A DNA stretch of 64,000 nucleotides from Thiohalorhabdus sp. Cl-TMA (GCF_041821045.1 NZ_JBGUAW010000001.1:186001-250000), one strand, 5' to 3'. Shown: positions 39,437-48,665, counted from the stretch's first letter. Translations and numbers: made by a program. The notes: generated by a model from the letters alone, not told the origin.

Positions 39437-41421
39437 TCTTCATCTTCCCAAAGTCCGATTTTCCGACCAGCATACTTAATAATTGCCCTCAACTCAGGGG
39501 GCGCATTTTGTGCCAAGCTCTGTGCATTGATTCGGCTTAGTGCAGCAACATGGCCTTCAGGCTTGCTGTGACCCAAGAAAAGATACGGATACCATTTAAA
39601 ATGGTCGTCATAGTCAGGGGGATACAGGTTGGGATTTCCGCTCGTTTTTAAAGAAACCGCTTTTTTGTTTTGGATATCATCAGGTTGTCCCCGAGGGCCA
39701 CGTCCTCCAGGCCTCGGCTGCATATAGGCGGTGGGAAAGGCGGAAAGCATGGAAAAATCAATGTCGAGGGGGCTCGAAAAATACACACCTTCTTGGGCTA
39801 GAGCCTTGAGCCAGGGACTATTTTCATAATCCTCTAAGAGTTCTTCGGGGTCTAGGTCCTTGATATTCTCTGGATCGATTTCGCCTGCCAAAACAAACGG
39901 ATTCTCCCCGAAATCTTGCCCTGCTTCAGTTAATTTAGAAATGACATCATGTAGCGTAGCGACTCCGCCATGTGCCCGTCCCAGATCGAGATCAAGGAGT
40001 GTGGCAAAAGGGATCCCCAGATCTGATAAGAGGTTCCAAAAATAGGTAACATAGCGACCCCCAAGCGGCACGACTGGTACGAAGGAGGGGTCTAGTGGGA
40101 TCCCCATAGCCTCGGCGACTCGAGGGATAATGAAACGCTCCGAGTCACCTTCCCCGAGTATTACGAAGCGTGCGAAGTAAATCTCTGGATATGCCTGAAC
40201 GGCTAACCGGATGTACTGACTTGCCTCCTGGTCATCTGACGGCAAGGCCAGCTTACGTGCCGAGGTGCTGCGCAATGGTTGATCGAGCCGGAAGTGGCGG
40301 ATCTCTTCAGGCTCGAGACGACTTAAGATTGCTGGAGAGTGACTAGATAGGGCTACCTGTGCCGAAGGCATCTCTCCAAGGTCCCGAGCTTGCCTCATGA
40401 TTCGGGAAAGAAAGAATGGGGAAAGGCTATTTTCTGGTTCTTCAATGGCAAGAAGGGTAAGATGTGCCCGGCGCAACTTTTCCTGTTCAAATGGGCTTTC
40501 ATCCTGTCCACTGGAAAGTGAGTCACGTTCCGCCTCAAGAGTCGCCGCCGTCAGGGCGATATGAAACAGGGAGCGTTGTCCGTCACTAAGGTCTGAAAGT
40601 GCCCTTTCCTGTCCAGCTTCGTCTGGATAGAAAGAAAATTCCGCCTTCCTGACTAGCTCCTCCGGCCGATTTTCGACCAGGCGCAACCTAGGGGTTGTGT
40701 CCGTATCTCCTTCATGTACCTCCTGCCATCGTCTATTAAGGCGATGGATAATGAACTCTGTGGGCGCCTCTCTTTCAAATCCATTTTGGAGGTCGTTTGC
40801 TGACTGGGTACTGCATTCCCTGAAATTGTCGGACCATCGTGCTGCCTGCCAAAGCCGGCCCTTTAGCAGGGCAGTAACCTGGGTAGCAGCATCCCGGCTC
40901 GCCGGTAAATAAACGAGTTGAATCGAACCACGTTCTACGGCTTGCACCTGGGGGCATTCGGACCATTCGAAATCGTCCCCAAGGGTGGTGATCCACCGGA
41001 GTTCTTCGTCCACATTACCTTCCGGTGTCCCGTCATCCGTCCATGTTGCTCGAAGAGCCAATCGGCACTTTAGGCTTTCCCCTGGGCCTGAGGCGGCCAT
41101 CTGGCGGAAAAACTCGGGCACGGCGTCCGCGACATCTTCATCCTCTTCGCCATCAAGTTCCGGAAAACCCAGGACCACCTCAACGCCGAGGGACGCCCCA
41201 GATTCAAGCTCTTCGGTGGCAGCCGGAATGTGGAAGTCTTGCCGACGAACCTTTCTTTGATTTGACCCGGTGCCAAAAATCCTGGAGAGAGCCAGGAAAG
41301 CGGCGGTTTTTCCAGCGCCATTGCTCCCGATTAAACAAGTAACAGCCCTCTCAAAATCAATGACGGTTGATCCCGGCCCAAAGGACCGAAAATTTGTTAA
41401 CGATACGCGCTCGATTTTCAT
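39433..41421 (-). CDS. OLD-family ATPase with TOPRIM domain, Gabija GajA-like
   Basis: 662 residues. N-terminal ABC/SMC-like ATPase: LTNFRSFGPGS, Walker A IGSNGAGKTAAF, Walker B LLAIEEPENSLSP, and a signature-like LSDGQRSLFHIAL. The C-terminal TOPRIM nuclease domain is marked by FVILGEGDSERFIIP and the acidic LLDLDLGRAHGG. This is a class 2 OLD nuclease, defined by an adjacent UvrD-like helicase. The coupled helicase gene makes a Gabija-type system the best call. It is about 80 residues longer than the best-known GajA. Confidence 0.83.
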   Translation of the reverse strand: MKIERVSLTNFRSFGPGSTVIDFERAVTCLIGSNGAGKTAAFLALSRIFGTGSNQRKVRRQDFHIPAATEELESGASLGVEVVLGFPELDGEEDEDVADAVPEFFRQMAASGPGESLKCRLALRATWTDDGTPEGNVDEELRWITTLGDDFEWSECPQVQAVERGSIQLVYLPASRDAATQVTALLKGRLWQAARWSDNFRECSTQSANDLQNGFEREAPTEFIIHRLNRRWQEVHEGDTDTTPRLRLVENRPEELVRKAEFSFYPDEAGQERALSDLSDGQRSLFHIALTAATLEAERDSLSSGQDESPFEQEKLRRAHLTLLAIEEPENSLSPFFLSRIMRQARDLGEMPSAQVALSSHSPAILSRLEPEEIRHFRLDQPLRSTSARKLALPSDDQEASQYIRLAVQAYPEIYFARFVILGEGDSERFIIPRVAEAMGIPLDPSFVPVVPLGGRYVTYFWNLLSDLGIPFATLLDLDLGRAHGGVATLHDVISKLTEAGQDFGENPFVLAGEIDPENIKDLDPEELLEDYENSPWLKALAQEGVYFSSPLDIDFSMLSAFPTAYMQPRPGGRGPRGQPDDIQNKKAVSLKTSGNPNLYPPDYDDHFKWYPYLFLGHSKPEGHVAALSRINAQSLAQNAPPELRAIIKYAGRKIGLWEDEE

Positions 41422-42450
41422 CAGATATTTCCGAATACCGTGAGTAGAGTTGAAATTCTAAGAGCTTCCCAGAATACGAAATCTTCAACTTGGCTAGTTA
41501 GAGGCTGCTATCAGGGAACTCCAACCCGAGGTGAACGATCCTTTTTGCAAGAAATTGCCTCCATTAAGGATATGTTGGTATCTAAGTTAACGGGCGCGGC
41601 TTCGAAAATAGCAATAAATGCACCTTGTCACAAAAACATTCCATTACTAAAAATGAATAAGGCCGGGCTGATCCGTTTTAGGATTCCAGGTCGTATCGAC
41701 TTTTTCACGTCACGAGGCTGGTGGTTTGCCGCAGGAAAAAGCGGCAGGGCATGGTCGTGGATTCGGAGCAGCTGAAATTGCCCGCAGGACCACATGATGG
41801 CTAGTTTATGGACGGCCGACCAACGGACGGTGAGTCAATACCCTGGCCATTGCCGCTGGCTTCAACAAGAAGACAATAGGTGTCGTCTATAAGGTTGGCT
41901 CTGGCTGGCCCGTGATTGGGATCATGGAGGAGGGCTGCTGGTTTCGGGGCTTACCGTTGGTCATTCGGACAGATCCGGGCGCGGAACTCACCGACAAGCC
42001 ACTGGGCGTTTGGCCTTACAAAAATGGCACGCATCTCAAGCTTTTCCACGCGAGCAAGCCAATAAAGTAGCGGCATATTAAAATCTACAACGGGTGATTC
42101 CAGGAAGAATCTTAATAAGCACCAGTTAAGCGACCTGGACTATCCTCGGAAGAATTATTAAATATAAGGGGAAAAAATTATATAGACAAAGTGGCCCTTC
42201 AAAGGGTCCCTAGTTTCCTAGGAAGATGGTTTATTCCTCAGAATCCGGTTTGATTTTTTCTGATAATATTCTTGTAGGCTGGACTTGGCTTTATAGGGGT
42301 GGGGTTTGTTGTATGGGTCGTGGGACTTGTTATGGGGTAGGGAGAATTTATAAATAGAAAACCCCTTTAAGAGTGAAGTGAAGGTAAATTTTTTAAAGTT
42401 TTTCGGAAAAATTATTTGGGCCTTTAATAAAAAAATACGAAAAAATTGAC
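41422..42450. other. Mostly non-coding right-hand spacer of the transposon
   Basis: About 1 kb between the GajA-like gene start and the right-end tniQ stop. The first part has ordinary composition; from about 42070 it turns strongly AT-rich. A 111-codon frame at 41440-41775 has no recognisable domain and reads like chance. The only protein-like piece is the fragment at 41834-42070. The leader of the leftward gajA-like operon must lie at its left edge. Confidence 0.4.
41834..42070 (+). pseudogene. C-terminal remnant of an unidentified gene
   Basis: An open plus-strand frame reads LAIAAGFNKKTIGVVYKVG, then WPVIGIMEEGCWFRGLPLVI and KNGTHLKLFHASKPIK before TAG. The text looks like a genuine protein tail, with a balanced hydrophobic pattern. 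There is no start codon after the in-frame TGA at 41831-41833 apart from an internal Met. It is probably debris of an older cargo gene; the family is not recognised. Confidence 0.4.
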
Positions 42451-43671
42451 TTATAAATTTCCTTTTATTGAAAGGTATAAGACCTTCCCTGGGCACATCC
42501 CAATGCGTGTTAAATGGTCCTCCCGAAATTGACTTAATATTCCCCACCGCCCAGGTTGGGGAAAATCCCACTCTCCTGACCATTCAAAATTAAAATTTTT
42601 TAACCTGCCATCATCCGCCAGCCAAAATTTATATTTCTCCAGTTCAAATATAAAACTTAGGTCGATCAGCTTTTTTCCATTGAGAATTTCTCCAATAGCC
42701 CAATGAATATAATTTAACTTAATATTTTCTAGTATTTCTATACTTTCGTTTCTGTTTGACTGGTAAATGTAATCCTGAAAATGCCTTAAAAATTTTGAAG
42801 CGAGCCTTAATTTTGAGGCTCTTTCATGTTGTTTTGCCTTATTAAAAATAGTGGGAAAATTATATTTATTAAGTAATTGCGCCCATGATAATGAGTTATA
42901 AGAAAAGTTATGTAAGGAGGTTGTAGCCTTTTTTAATAAGGGGAAGTTGGCAAGTTGGATCGCTTTTTCAAAATGGTGTTCATATTCTTTTTGGCTGTAA
43001 TTGGAAATTTCTTCGTCAGGAAATTTTACTCTTTTTAAGGCGGATTCTTGAATTTTTAATAATTCATATACTGAATTGTCGAGTTTTCCTGTGTATTCAA
43101 TTTTTCTTGTTATATCCTTACCGCAATGGAGGCATATGTTCAATCTAAAAGCTCTAAAGATAGAGGTTTGGAACCCAACATTTTTATAGCAATGGGGGCA
43201 CCCGGAGCTTAAAAAATTTTTGTGTTCGGGGCAGACAAGGTAAAAACTTAGGCGCCATTTTTTTAAAAAATATGGTTCGTTTGTTTGGGTTAGGCATAGA
43301 GGGCAAAATTGAAAGGTAGGAAATCTATCAAGCCCATTTAAGCTGGTATTTGGAAGGACCCAGTTTTTTATAAGGTGAATCTCATTTGGGCTACTTTGTT
43401 CATTATATAATGTTGTTTTCGACACCTCCTCTGGTTTGAAGCCTGTGGCTTTTCCTATTAATCGGATATGCTTAAAACCTAGGCCGGCTTCCAGGTCAAT
43501 AGGTAACTTCTCCTTTTCTCCAAAAATCCAAAGAAGCAAAGTTCTTAAATTGGTGCCATGGGCGAGGGCTAGCCTAGTTAACCAAGACGAACAAGCCTCT
43601 TCCGTTTTTGGGGGAAGATGTATCGGAAGGGTCTGGTGACCATCCCAAGTATGTGGGGCTGGGTTTGCCAT
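42451..43671 (-). CDS. tniQ: TniQ-family protein 2, right-end and AT-rich
   Basis: 406 residues, transcribed inward from the right terminus. The N-terminal SSWLTRLALAHGTNLR and the zinc motifs FCPLCL, CPEHK, CPHCY and CLHCG are those of the TniQ domain. The start is ATG 43669-43671 (MANPAPHTWDG); a GTG/ATG reading from 43686 would run into the end repeat. Codon use is strikingly A/T-rich (many Lys, Asn, Ile), unlike the GC-rich tnsABC-tniQ1 block, so its origin probably differs. It may be a second target selector; which TniQ reads comM is not evident. Confidence 0.87.
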   Translation of the reverse strand: MANPAPHTWDGHQTLPIHLPPKTEEACSSWLTRLALAHGTNLRTLLLWIFGEKEKLPIDLEAGLGFKHIRLIGKATGFKPEEVSKTTLYNEQSSPNEIHLIKNWVLPNTSLNGLDRFPTFQFCPLCLTQTNEPYFLKKWRLSFYLVCPEHKNFLSSGCPHCYKNVGFQTSIFRAFRLNICLHCGKDITRKIEYTGKLDNSVYELLKIQESALKRVKFPDEEISNYSQKEYEHHFEKAIQLANFPLLKKATTSLHNFSYNSLSWAQLLNKYNFPTIFNKAKQHERASKLRLASKFLRHFQDYIYQSNRNESIEILENIKLNYIHWAIGEILNGKKLIDLSFIFELEKYKFWLADDGRLKNFNFEWSGEWDFPQPGRWGILSQFREDHLTRIGMCPGKVLYLSIKGNL

Positions 43672-43678
43672 GGTTCCC

Positions 43679-43724
43679 AGTCTCAACTTCTTTTGTATAG
43701 TTTCAACTACTCTTGTAATTCACA
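43679..43724. repeat. Right end with two adjacent TnsB-site-like repeats
   Basis: In inverse orientation to the left end: 43699-43720 (AGTTTCAACTACTCTTGTAA and two more bases) and 43679-43698 (AGTCTCAACTTCTTTTGTAT). They abut each other, unlike the spaced left-end sites. The terminal ACA is 43722-43724. tniQ2 starts only 8 bp inside the inner repeat. Confidence 0.82.
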
Positions 43725-43729
43725 GCCGC
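43725..43729. repeat. Target-site duplication GCCGC, right copy
   Basis: Immediately after the element's terminal ACA and identical to 23121-23125. Confidence 0.93.
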
Positions 43730-44564
43730 CGCCCACCAGGGCCGGCAGGGAGGCGGAATGGTGCGGATCCCGGAACGGTGGATGCGGGTCCAGGCCGGAA
43801 ATGCGCTCGCCGCGTACCGAGCGGATCTTGGCCACCTCCACCTGTGCGGACGGATCCAGGGTGGGTAGGATGCCGGGCAGGCAGCGCGCCAACAGGGTTT
43901 TCCCGGCCCCCGGCGGACCGGAGAGCAGCAGCCCGTGCCCGCCGGCCGCGGCCACCTCCAGGGCCCGCTTGGCCGGTGCCTGGCCACGCACGTCCGCCAG
44001 GTCCGGGGGATGGTGCTGGGGCGGCGCGCCGGGGACGGCGGGCGCCAGTTCGGTCTGGCCGCGCAGAAAGGCGGTCACCGCGGTGAGGGAATCGGCGCCG
44101 TGCACGGAAGCGGTTCCCGCCACCGCCGCCTCGGGGGCGTTGGACGAGGGAACCAGCAGGGCCTGGTCCGGTTCGTCAATGGCCAGGGCCGCGGCCAGGG
44201 CGCCGTGGACGGGGCGCAGGCGCCCGTCCAGGGTCAGCTCGCCGAGGAGCACCCAGCCGGCCAAGGCCTCGGCCGGGAGCTGGCCGGAAGCGGCCAGCAC
44301 GCCCAGGGCGATGGGCAGGTCGTAGCGCCCGCCCTCCTTGGGCAGGTCCGCCGGGGCGAGATTCACCGTCACCCGCGCGGTGGGGAAATCGAAACCGCTG
44401 TTGACCAGGGCCGAGCGCACCCGGTCCTTGGCCTCCTTCACCGCCGCCTCCGGAAGCCCGACGATGGCCAGGGACGGCAGTCCCCCAGCCAGGTCGACTT
44501 CCACCTCCACGGCCGGCGAATCCACGCCGGCCAGGGCGCGGGTGCGCACCACCGCGTGCCCCAT
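43725..44564 (-). pseudogene. comM: comM (yifB) 5' fragment, split by the Tn7-like element
   Basis: Starts MGHAVVRTRALAGVDSPAVE behind AAAGGGGGG. It contains the ChlI domain (GLPEAAVKEAKDRVRSAL, KEGGRYDLPIALG) and Walker A (LLLSGPPGAGKTLLAR), and stops at the junction after PALVGGG. Reading continues into the element for five codons (CELQE) before TAG. Walker B and the rest are 20.6 kb away at 22452-23125. The first five bases are the right copy of the GCCGC duplication. The upstream ubiK gene is the normal neighbour of comM. Confidence 0.95.
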
Positions 44565-44601
44565 GCTCCCCCCTTTCGCTCGGCTTTTCTTGCGGTGTTC
44601 G

Positions 44602-44931
44602 CTACTTGCGCGGCTCGTTGGGATCCCAGTCGGTGGAGGGATCCTCCGGGTCGTTGGCCAACGGCTCCACATTGAAATGGGTCTCGGCGCGCTCCCCCGG
44701 CTGGATGCCGAGCTGGGCTTCCAGCTGCTCGACCCGCTTCAGCGTGGTCTCCAGGTCCTGCTGCTGGCGATCGAATTCCTCCCGGGTGACGAGGTCCATG
44801 CGATCCAGAACGGGACGGATGGCGTCCCGGACGGCCTGCTCCATGCGCTCGGGGGGCAGACCCAGGCGGCCCAGGGCTCCGCCGATCTCTCGTGCAAGGT
44901 TATCCAGAAGGCCGCTAGTGGATTGGCTCAT
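44602..44931 (-). CDS. ubiK: Ubiquinone biosynthesis accessory factor UbiK (BMFP/YqiC family)
   Basis: 109 residues. An N-terminal amphipathic helix precedes a coiled coil (TREEFDRQQQDLETTLKRVE and LEAQLG), the BMFP signature. UbiK forms a complex with UbiJ and helps assemble the aerobic ubiquinone-synthesis metabolon. The usual neighbour in gammaproteobacteria is comM, as here. The acidic, Pro/Asp-rich C-terminus is variable in the family. Confidence 0.9.
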   Translation of the reverse strand: MSQSTSGLLDNLAREIGGALGRLGLPPERMEQAVRDAIRPVLDRMDLVTREEFDRQQQDLETTLKRVEQLEAQLGIQPGERAETHFNVEPLANDPEDPSTDWDPNEPRK

Positions 44932-45023
44932 GGTTTTCTCCCGGATGGATGGCGTTCAGGGCGATTTTTTCCATCGTAGCAGAGACCTTCGGGCGCGAGG
45001 CCAGCGGCCCCGGAAAAACCGCC

Positions 45024-47069
45024 CTACTCCAGGCGGGCGGCCATGCCGTCCAGGTCGGCGATCACCTGCTCGCTGTATTCCTGGAACCGCGCGAACTCCC
45101 GGTTGGCCTCCTCCGCGCTGCCGCGGTTCTTGTGGTCGATGACCGCCTTGATGGATTGGTGCAGCGCCTTATGGGTGGATTCCAGGTGCTTCATCTCCTG
45201 GAGGTGGCCGTAGCGCTCCAGACCTTCGCCGTAAATCCACTTCCCGAGCCGGCAATGCTCGTGAGAGGTGGCTTCCTCCAGGGACAAACTGGCCTTGCCG
45301 TTCAGCAGATCGCGCAGCTTGGTCCGCCAGGCCAAATGGTCGGATTTGGCCTTGCGGAAGGTTACGCCGCCGCCGGTGCTGGCGGCGCTCTCCGAGCTTT
45401 CCAGTCGGTACAGCTCCAGGGAATGCTGGAGGTCGCTGGCCAGGTCTCCAAGCTGTTGGGAGGCGTCCTGGATCTGCACCACGCTGTCGGCCACCTGGTC
45501 CACCGAGCCACTGATCTCGCCCATGTTGTCCGTGGTTTCGCCCATGGTGGCGGCGAGCTCCTCGGCGGACGCCGCGATCTGGTTGGCGGACTGGTCGGTG
45601 TGCTCGATATTGGCGAGCACCTCGTCCATGCGCTCCTGTACCTGCTGCATGGCCTCCACGGAGGAGTCCGAGTGCCCGCGCACTTCCGAGATGATCCCAT
45701 TCACCTGGGTGGTGGCCTGTGAGGTCTGCTCGGCGAGCTGGCGCACCTCGTCGGCCACCACCGCGAAGCCCTTGCCGTGCTCGCCGGCGTTGGCCGCCTC
45801 GATGGCGGCGTTCAGGGCCAGGAGGTCCGTCTTCTTGGCGATATCCTGGATGGTGGCGATGATCTCGTCCACCCGGCTGCTGGAGCTCTTGAGCGCATCG
45901 AGCCGCTCCGCCGCCTGATCCACCGCTTCCTTGCCCTGCTGGGTGGATTGGGTGGTGCGGTTGGCGGATTCGGAAACCTCCTGGATATTGTTGGCCACGT
46001 CCTGAACGACGTTGTTGACCTCCTGGGCCGAGCCGGAAACCTGCTCCACCCGCTGGCTGGAGGCCTGGGCGTTGCCGCTGATCTCCTCGGCTGTGGCCGA
46101 GAGCTCCTCGCTGGCCGAGGCGAGCTGCGCGGTCTGACTGCGGTAGTCCCGGAAGGTAGAGGACAGACTGTCCACGAAGCGGTTGAAACTGTCCGCCAGG
46201 GCCTTCATCTCGGGCAGCCTGGCGGAAGGCAGGCGCGCGCTGAGGTCGCCGTGGTCGGCGATGCACTGCATGTTGTCGATGGTGGCGTGCAGGGGCCTGC
46301 AGATCTGTCGGCGAATGAACCACACCAGTACCCCCACTGCGAGGATGAGCAGCGCGAGGGCGGTGCCGGAGGAGCGCCAGAGGTTGCTTATCAGCCGCGC
46401 CTCCGCCTGGTCCAGGGGCCGGATCACCTCGAAGGCGCCGGTGAGCTCTCCTTCTTCCCATCCTTCCATCTTGTAGCCGAGGAGATCCCTGCCGTCGCTG
46501 CGGCCCCACAGCTCCTCGGAGCGTGCGGGATCCCCGTGGCAGTTCATGCAGGTCTCCGAGAGGTGGATGGGCCGGAAATAGCGGACGGCGTTCTCCGCCT
46601 CGTCCACGGCGTAGAAGTCCCGGGCGTCGGGGTTCTCCTCAAAGTGGCGCAGAGCCCGCTTTTCAATGGGGCTCTTCGGCGCGTGCTCCTCGTCGCGCGG
46701 ATTCCGCCGCAGGGGCTTGAACCGGAAGCCCCCCTGCTCCGCCTTGGCCTGGGCCGCGCGCCAAGCGTTGACGATGGGCACGGCATCGAGCACCCGCTCC
46801 TCGAGCGCTTCCCGGTCTTTGGCCTGCTCGGCCCACTTGCGCAGCTTTTCGGGGGAATAGACGCCGAGCTCCCATTTGTGGGCGGCCTGCTCCCGGACCG
46901 ATTCGGCCATGAGCACGAGCTGGCGGGCCGCCTTCACCTCGCCGGAAACGATGGTTTCCTTCTGTTTGTAGGCGTAGCCCGTGAGCAGGAGGGCTGCCAG
47001 TAATGCCATGCTGGCACCGGCGAACAGGCCGATGCGCGTTCCGATGCCGAGCCGTGGGAGATTGTGCAT
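45024..47069 (-). CDS. Methyl-accepting chemotaxis protein with DUF3365 heme-c sensor and CZB domain
   Basis: 681 residues from ATG 47067-47069. TM1 is [21 protein letters not shown] periplasmic DUF3365 sensor domain (about residues 40-240) contains [10 protein letters not shown], a CxxCH heme-c site. TM2 ([16 protein letters not shown]) leads to HAMP and the MCP signalling hairpin with [15 protein letters not shown]. The C-terminus holds a CZB zinc-binding domain ([24 protein letters not shown]). A receptor with both a heme-type redox or gas sensor outside and a zinc/oxidant sensor inside is suggested. Ligand unknown. It is divergent from argA. Confidence 0.9.
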   Translation of the reverse strand: MHNLPRLGIGTRIGLFAGASMALLAALLLTGYAYKQKETIVSGEVKAARQLVLMAESVREQAAHKWELGVYSPEKLRKWAEQAKDREALEERVLDAVPIVNAWRAAQAKAEQGGFRFKPLRRNPRDEEHAPKSPIEKRALRHFEENPDARDFYAVDEAENAVRYFRPIHLSETCMNCHGDPARSEELWGRSDGRDLLGYKMEGWEEGELTGAFEVIRPLDQAEARLISNLWRSSGTALALLILAVGVLVWFIRRQICRPLHATIDNMQCIADHGDLSARLPSARLPEMKALADSFNRFVDSLSSTFRDYRSQTAQLASASEELSATAEEISGNAQASSQRVEQVSGSAQEVNNVVQDVANNIQEVSESANRTTQSTQQGKEAVDQAAERLDALKSSSSRVDEIIATIQDIAKKTDLLALNAAIEAANAGEHGKGFAVVADEVRQLAEQTSQATTQVNGIISEVRGHSDSSVEAMQQVQERMDEVLANIEHTDQSANQIAASAEELAATMGETTDNMGEISGSVDQVADSVVQIQDASQQLGDLASDLQHSLELYRLESSESAASTGGGVTFRKAKSDHLAWRTKLRDLLNGKASLSLEEATSHEHCRLGKWIYGEGLERYGHLQEMKHLESTHKALHQSIKAVIDHKNRGSAEEANREFARFQEYSEQVIADLDGMAARLE

Positions 47070-47273
47070 GTTTGCGCTTCCGGGTGCGGGTGGGGGAACG
47101 AGTGCCACCGGTGGCGACGAAAAAAACTAGACCGGGTAAGGGAATGGAATAATTGTATCGGGAATAGGTAAATCCCCCAATAGCATAAGGGGAATTTCCT
47201 ACTGAACCGGCATGCCTTCCTTGCAGCCTTTTGATACGGTTACGCCAAACCGGCGAAGGGAGCCCCCAAGACT

Positions 47274-48596
47274 ATGGCAGACCGTTCCACGCCCCGCTTT
47301 GTGCGCTCTTTCCGCGATGCGGCGCCGTATGTGCATGCCTTCCGTGGCCGAACCTTCGTGGTGGTGTTCGGCGGCGAGATGGTGGCCGAGGGCCAATTCA
47401 CGGCGCTGGCCCACGATCTCGCGCTGCTGAACAGCCTCGGCGTCCGGCTGGTGCTGGTGCACGGCGCCCGTCCGCAGATCGAGGAGCGGATCGCGGCCCA
47501 TGGCGGTGAGCTGCGGTACGAGCAGGGATGGCGGGTCACCGATGCCGCGGCCCTCGGGGCGGTGAAGGAAGGTGTGGGGCGGCTGCGTCTGGAGATCGAG
47601 GCGGCGCTGTCCATGGGGCTGGCCCATACGCCCATGGCGGGGGCGGCACTGCGGGTGGTTTCCGGCAATTTCCTGCGGGCGCGTCCCGTGGGTGTGCGCG
47701 GCGGCGTGGACTTCGAGTACACGGGCGAGGTGCGCAGCGTGGACGTGGAGGGAATCGGGCGCTGCCTGGACGCCGACGAGATGGTGCTTCTGTCCCCGGT
47801 GGGCGCCTCGCCCACGGGGGAGCTGTTCAACCTGCGCGCGGAGGAGGTGGCCTCCTCCGCGGCGGCGGCCCTGGGCGCCGATAAGCTGCTGTTCCTGGTG
47901 GATACGCCCGGCCTGGAGGATATCGATGGCCGGCTGCAGGGCCATCTCGCCCCGGAAGAGGTTTCCCGGGTCCTGGAGGCGCGCGCAGACCTTCCGGAGG
48001 AGATCGCCCTCCACCTGCAGACCGCCCTTCACGCCTGCACCGCCGGGGTGCGGCGCGTGCACCTCGTGAGCCGCCACCGGGACGGCGCCGTGCTGCAGGA
48101 GCTGTTCACGCGGGACGGGGTGGGGACGCTGATCACCGGCGAGCGTTACGAGGATACCCGGCCGGCCCACGAGGACGACATCGGCGGCATCCTGGAGCTT
48201 ATCGAACCGCTGGAGGCGGAGGGCGTTCTGGTACGCCGGGGACGCGAGCGTCTGGAAACGGAGATCGGGGACTTCCTGGTCATGGAGCGGGACGGCGCGG
48301 TGGTGGCCACCGCCGCCCTGCACCCCTTTCCGGAACAGGGTGTGGCCGAGCTGGCCTGTCTCGCCGTGCACCCGGATTACCGGGGTGGCGGCCGGGGCGA
48401 GGTGCTGCTCGGGCAGGTGGAGGAGCGGGCCCGGGGCCAGGGTCTGCACGGGCTGTTCGTCCTCACCACCCGGGCCGCCCACTGGTTTCTGGAGCGAGGC
48501 TTCGCGGAAACGGGTCTGGACGCCCTGCCGGTGGAGCGCCGCGCCCTGTACAATCTGGACCGCCGCTCCAAGGTATTCTGGAAGGCCATCGCCTGA
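47274..48596 (+). CDS. argA: N-acetylglutamate synthase (amino-acid N-acetyltransferase)
   Basis: First enzyme of arginine synthesis. 440 residues: an N-terminal amino-acid kinase fold (VVVFGGEMVAEG, LVLVHGARPQIEERI) that gives arginine feedback inhibition, and a C-terminal GNAT acetyltransferase (LACLAVHPDYRGGGRGEVLL). The length and two-domain layout match the classic bacterial ArgA. The promoter lies in an AT-rich stretch at 47130-47220 shared with the divergent chemoreceptor gene. Confidence 0.96.
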   Translation: MADRSTPRFVRSFRDAAPYVHAFRGRTFVVVFGGEMVAEGQFTALAHDLALLNSLGVRLVLVHGARPQIEERIAAHGGELRYEQGWRVTDAAALGAVKEGVGRLRLEIEAALSMGLAHTPMAGAALRVVSGNFLRARPVGVRGGVDFEYTGEVRSVDVEGIGRCLDADEMVLLSPVGASPTGELFNLRAEEVASSAAAALGADKLLFLVDTPGLEDIDGRLQGHLAPEEVSRVLEARADLPEEIALHLQTALHACTAGVRRVHLVSRHRDGAVLQELFTRDGVGTLITGERYEDTRPAHEDDIGGILELIEPLEAEGVLVRRGRERLETEIGDFLVMERDGAVVATAALHPFPEQGVAELACLAVHPDYRGGGRGEVLLGQVEERARGQGLHGLFVLTTRAAHWFLERGFAETGLDALPVERRALYNLDRRSKVFWKAIA

Positions 48597-48665
48597 CTCG
48601 CCGGAGATGAGGGAACCGGGTGTATCCCGCGGTTGCCTCACTCAATAGGCAGAGGAGGTGGTGCT

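Larger units (their letters stand above)
23126..43724. mobile_element. Tn7-like transposon inserted in comM (20,599 bp)
   Basis: The ends are TGTAAATTACAAAAGAAATTGACACT on the left (shown in part) and its imperfect inverse at the right, beginning TGTGAATTACAAGAGTAGTT when read inward. GCCGC duplications flank it. tnsA-tnsB-tnsC-tniQ occupy the left side and a second tniQ the right end. The cargo is a type ISP restriction enzyme, a DUF5131-TcmP pair, an exported HNH nuclease and a Gabija-like pair. comM is an established attachment gene for one Tn7-like branch (Tn6022/AbaR-type elements). The transposase genes are as GC-rich as the host, while both termini and the right-end tniQ are clearly AT-rich. 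Confidence 0.96.

Noticed and set aside
41440-41775. 111-codon frame in the transposon spacer
   Set aside because: No domain, no ribosome site, and composition like random translation. Not listed as a gene.
42218-42583. Minus-strand frame overlapping the end of tniQ2
   Set aside because: It lies in an AT-rich tract, overlaps tniQ2 out of frame, and has only low-complexity Lys/Phe text.
23126-43724. Possible CRISPR-associated transposon
   Set aside because: No cas genes and no regularly spaced repeats are present in the element. TnsA plus TniQ could otherwise fit a CAST, but the cargo is defence genes and the site is a known TnsD-type target.
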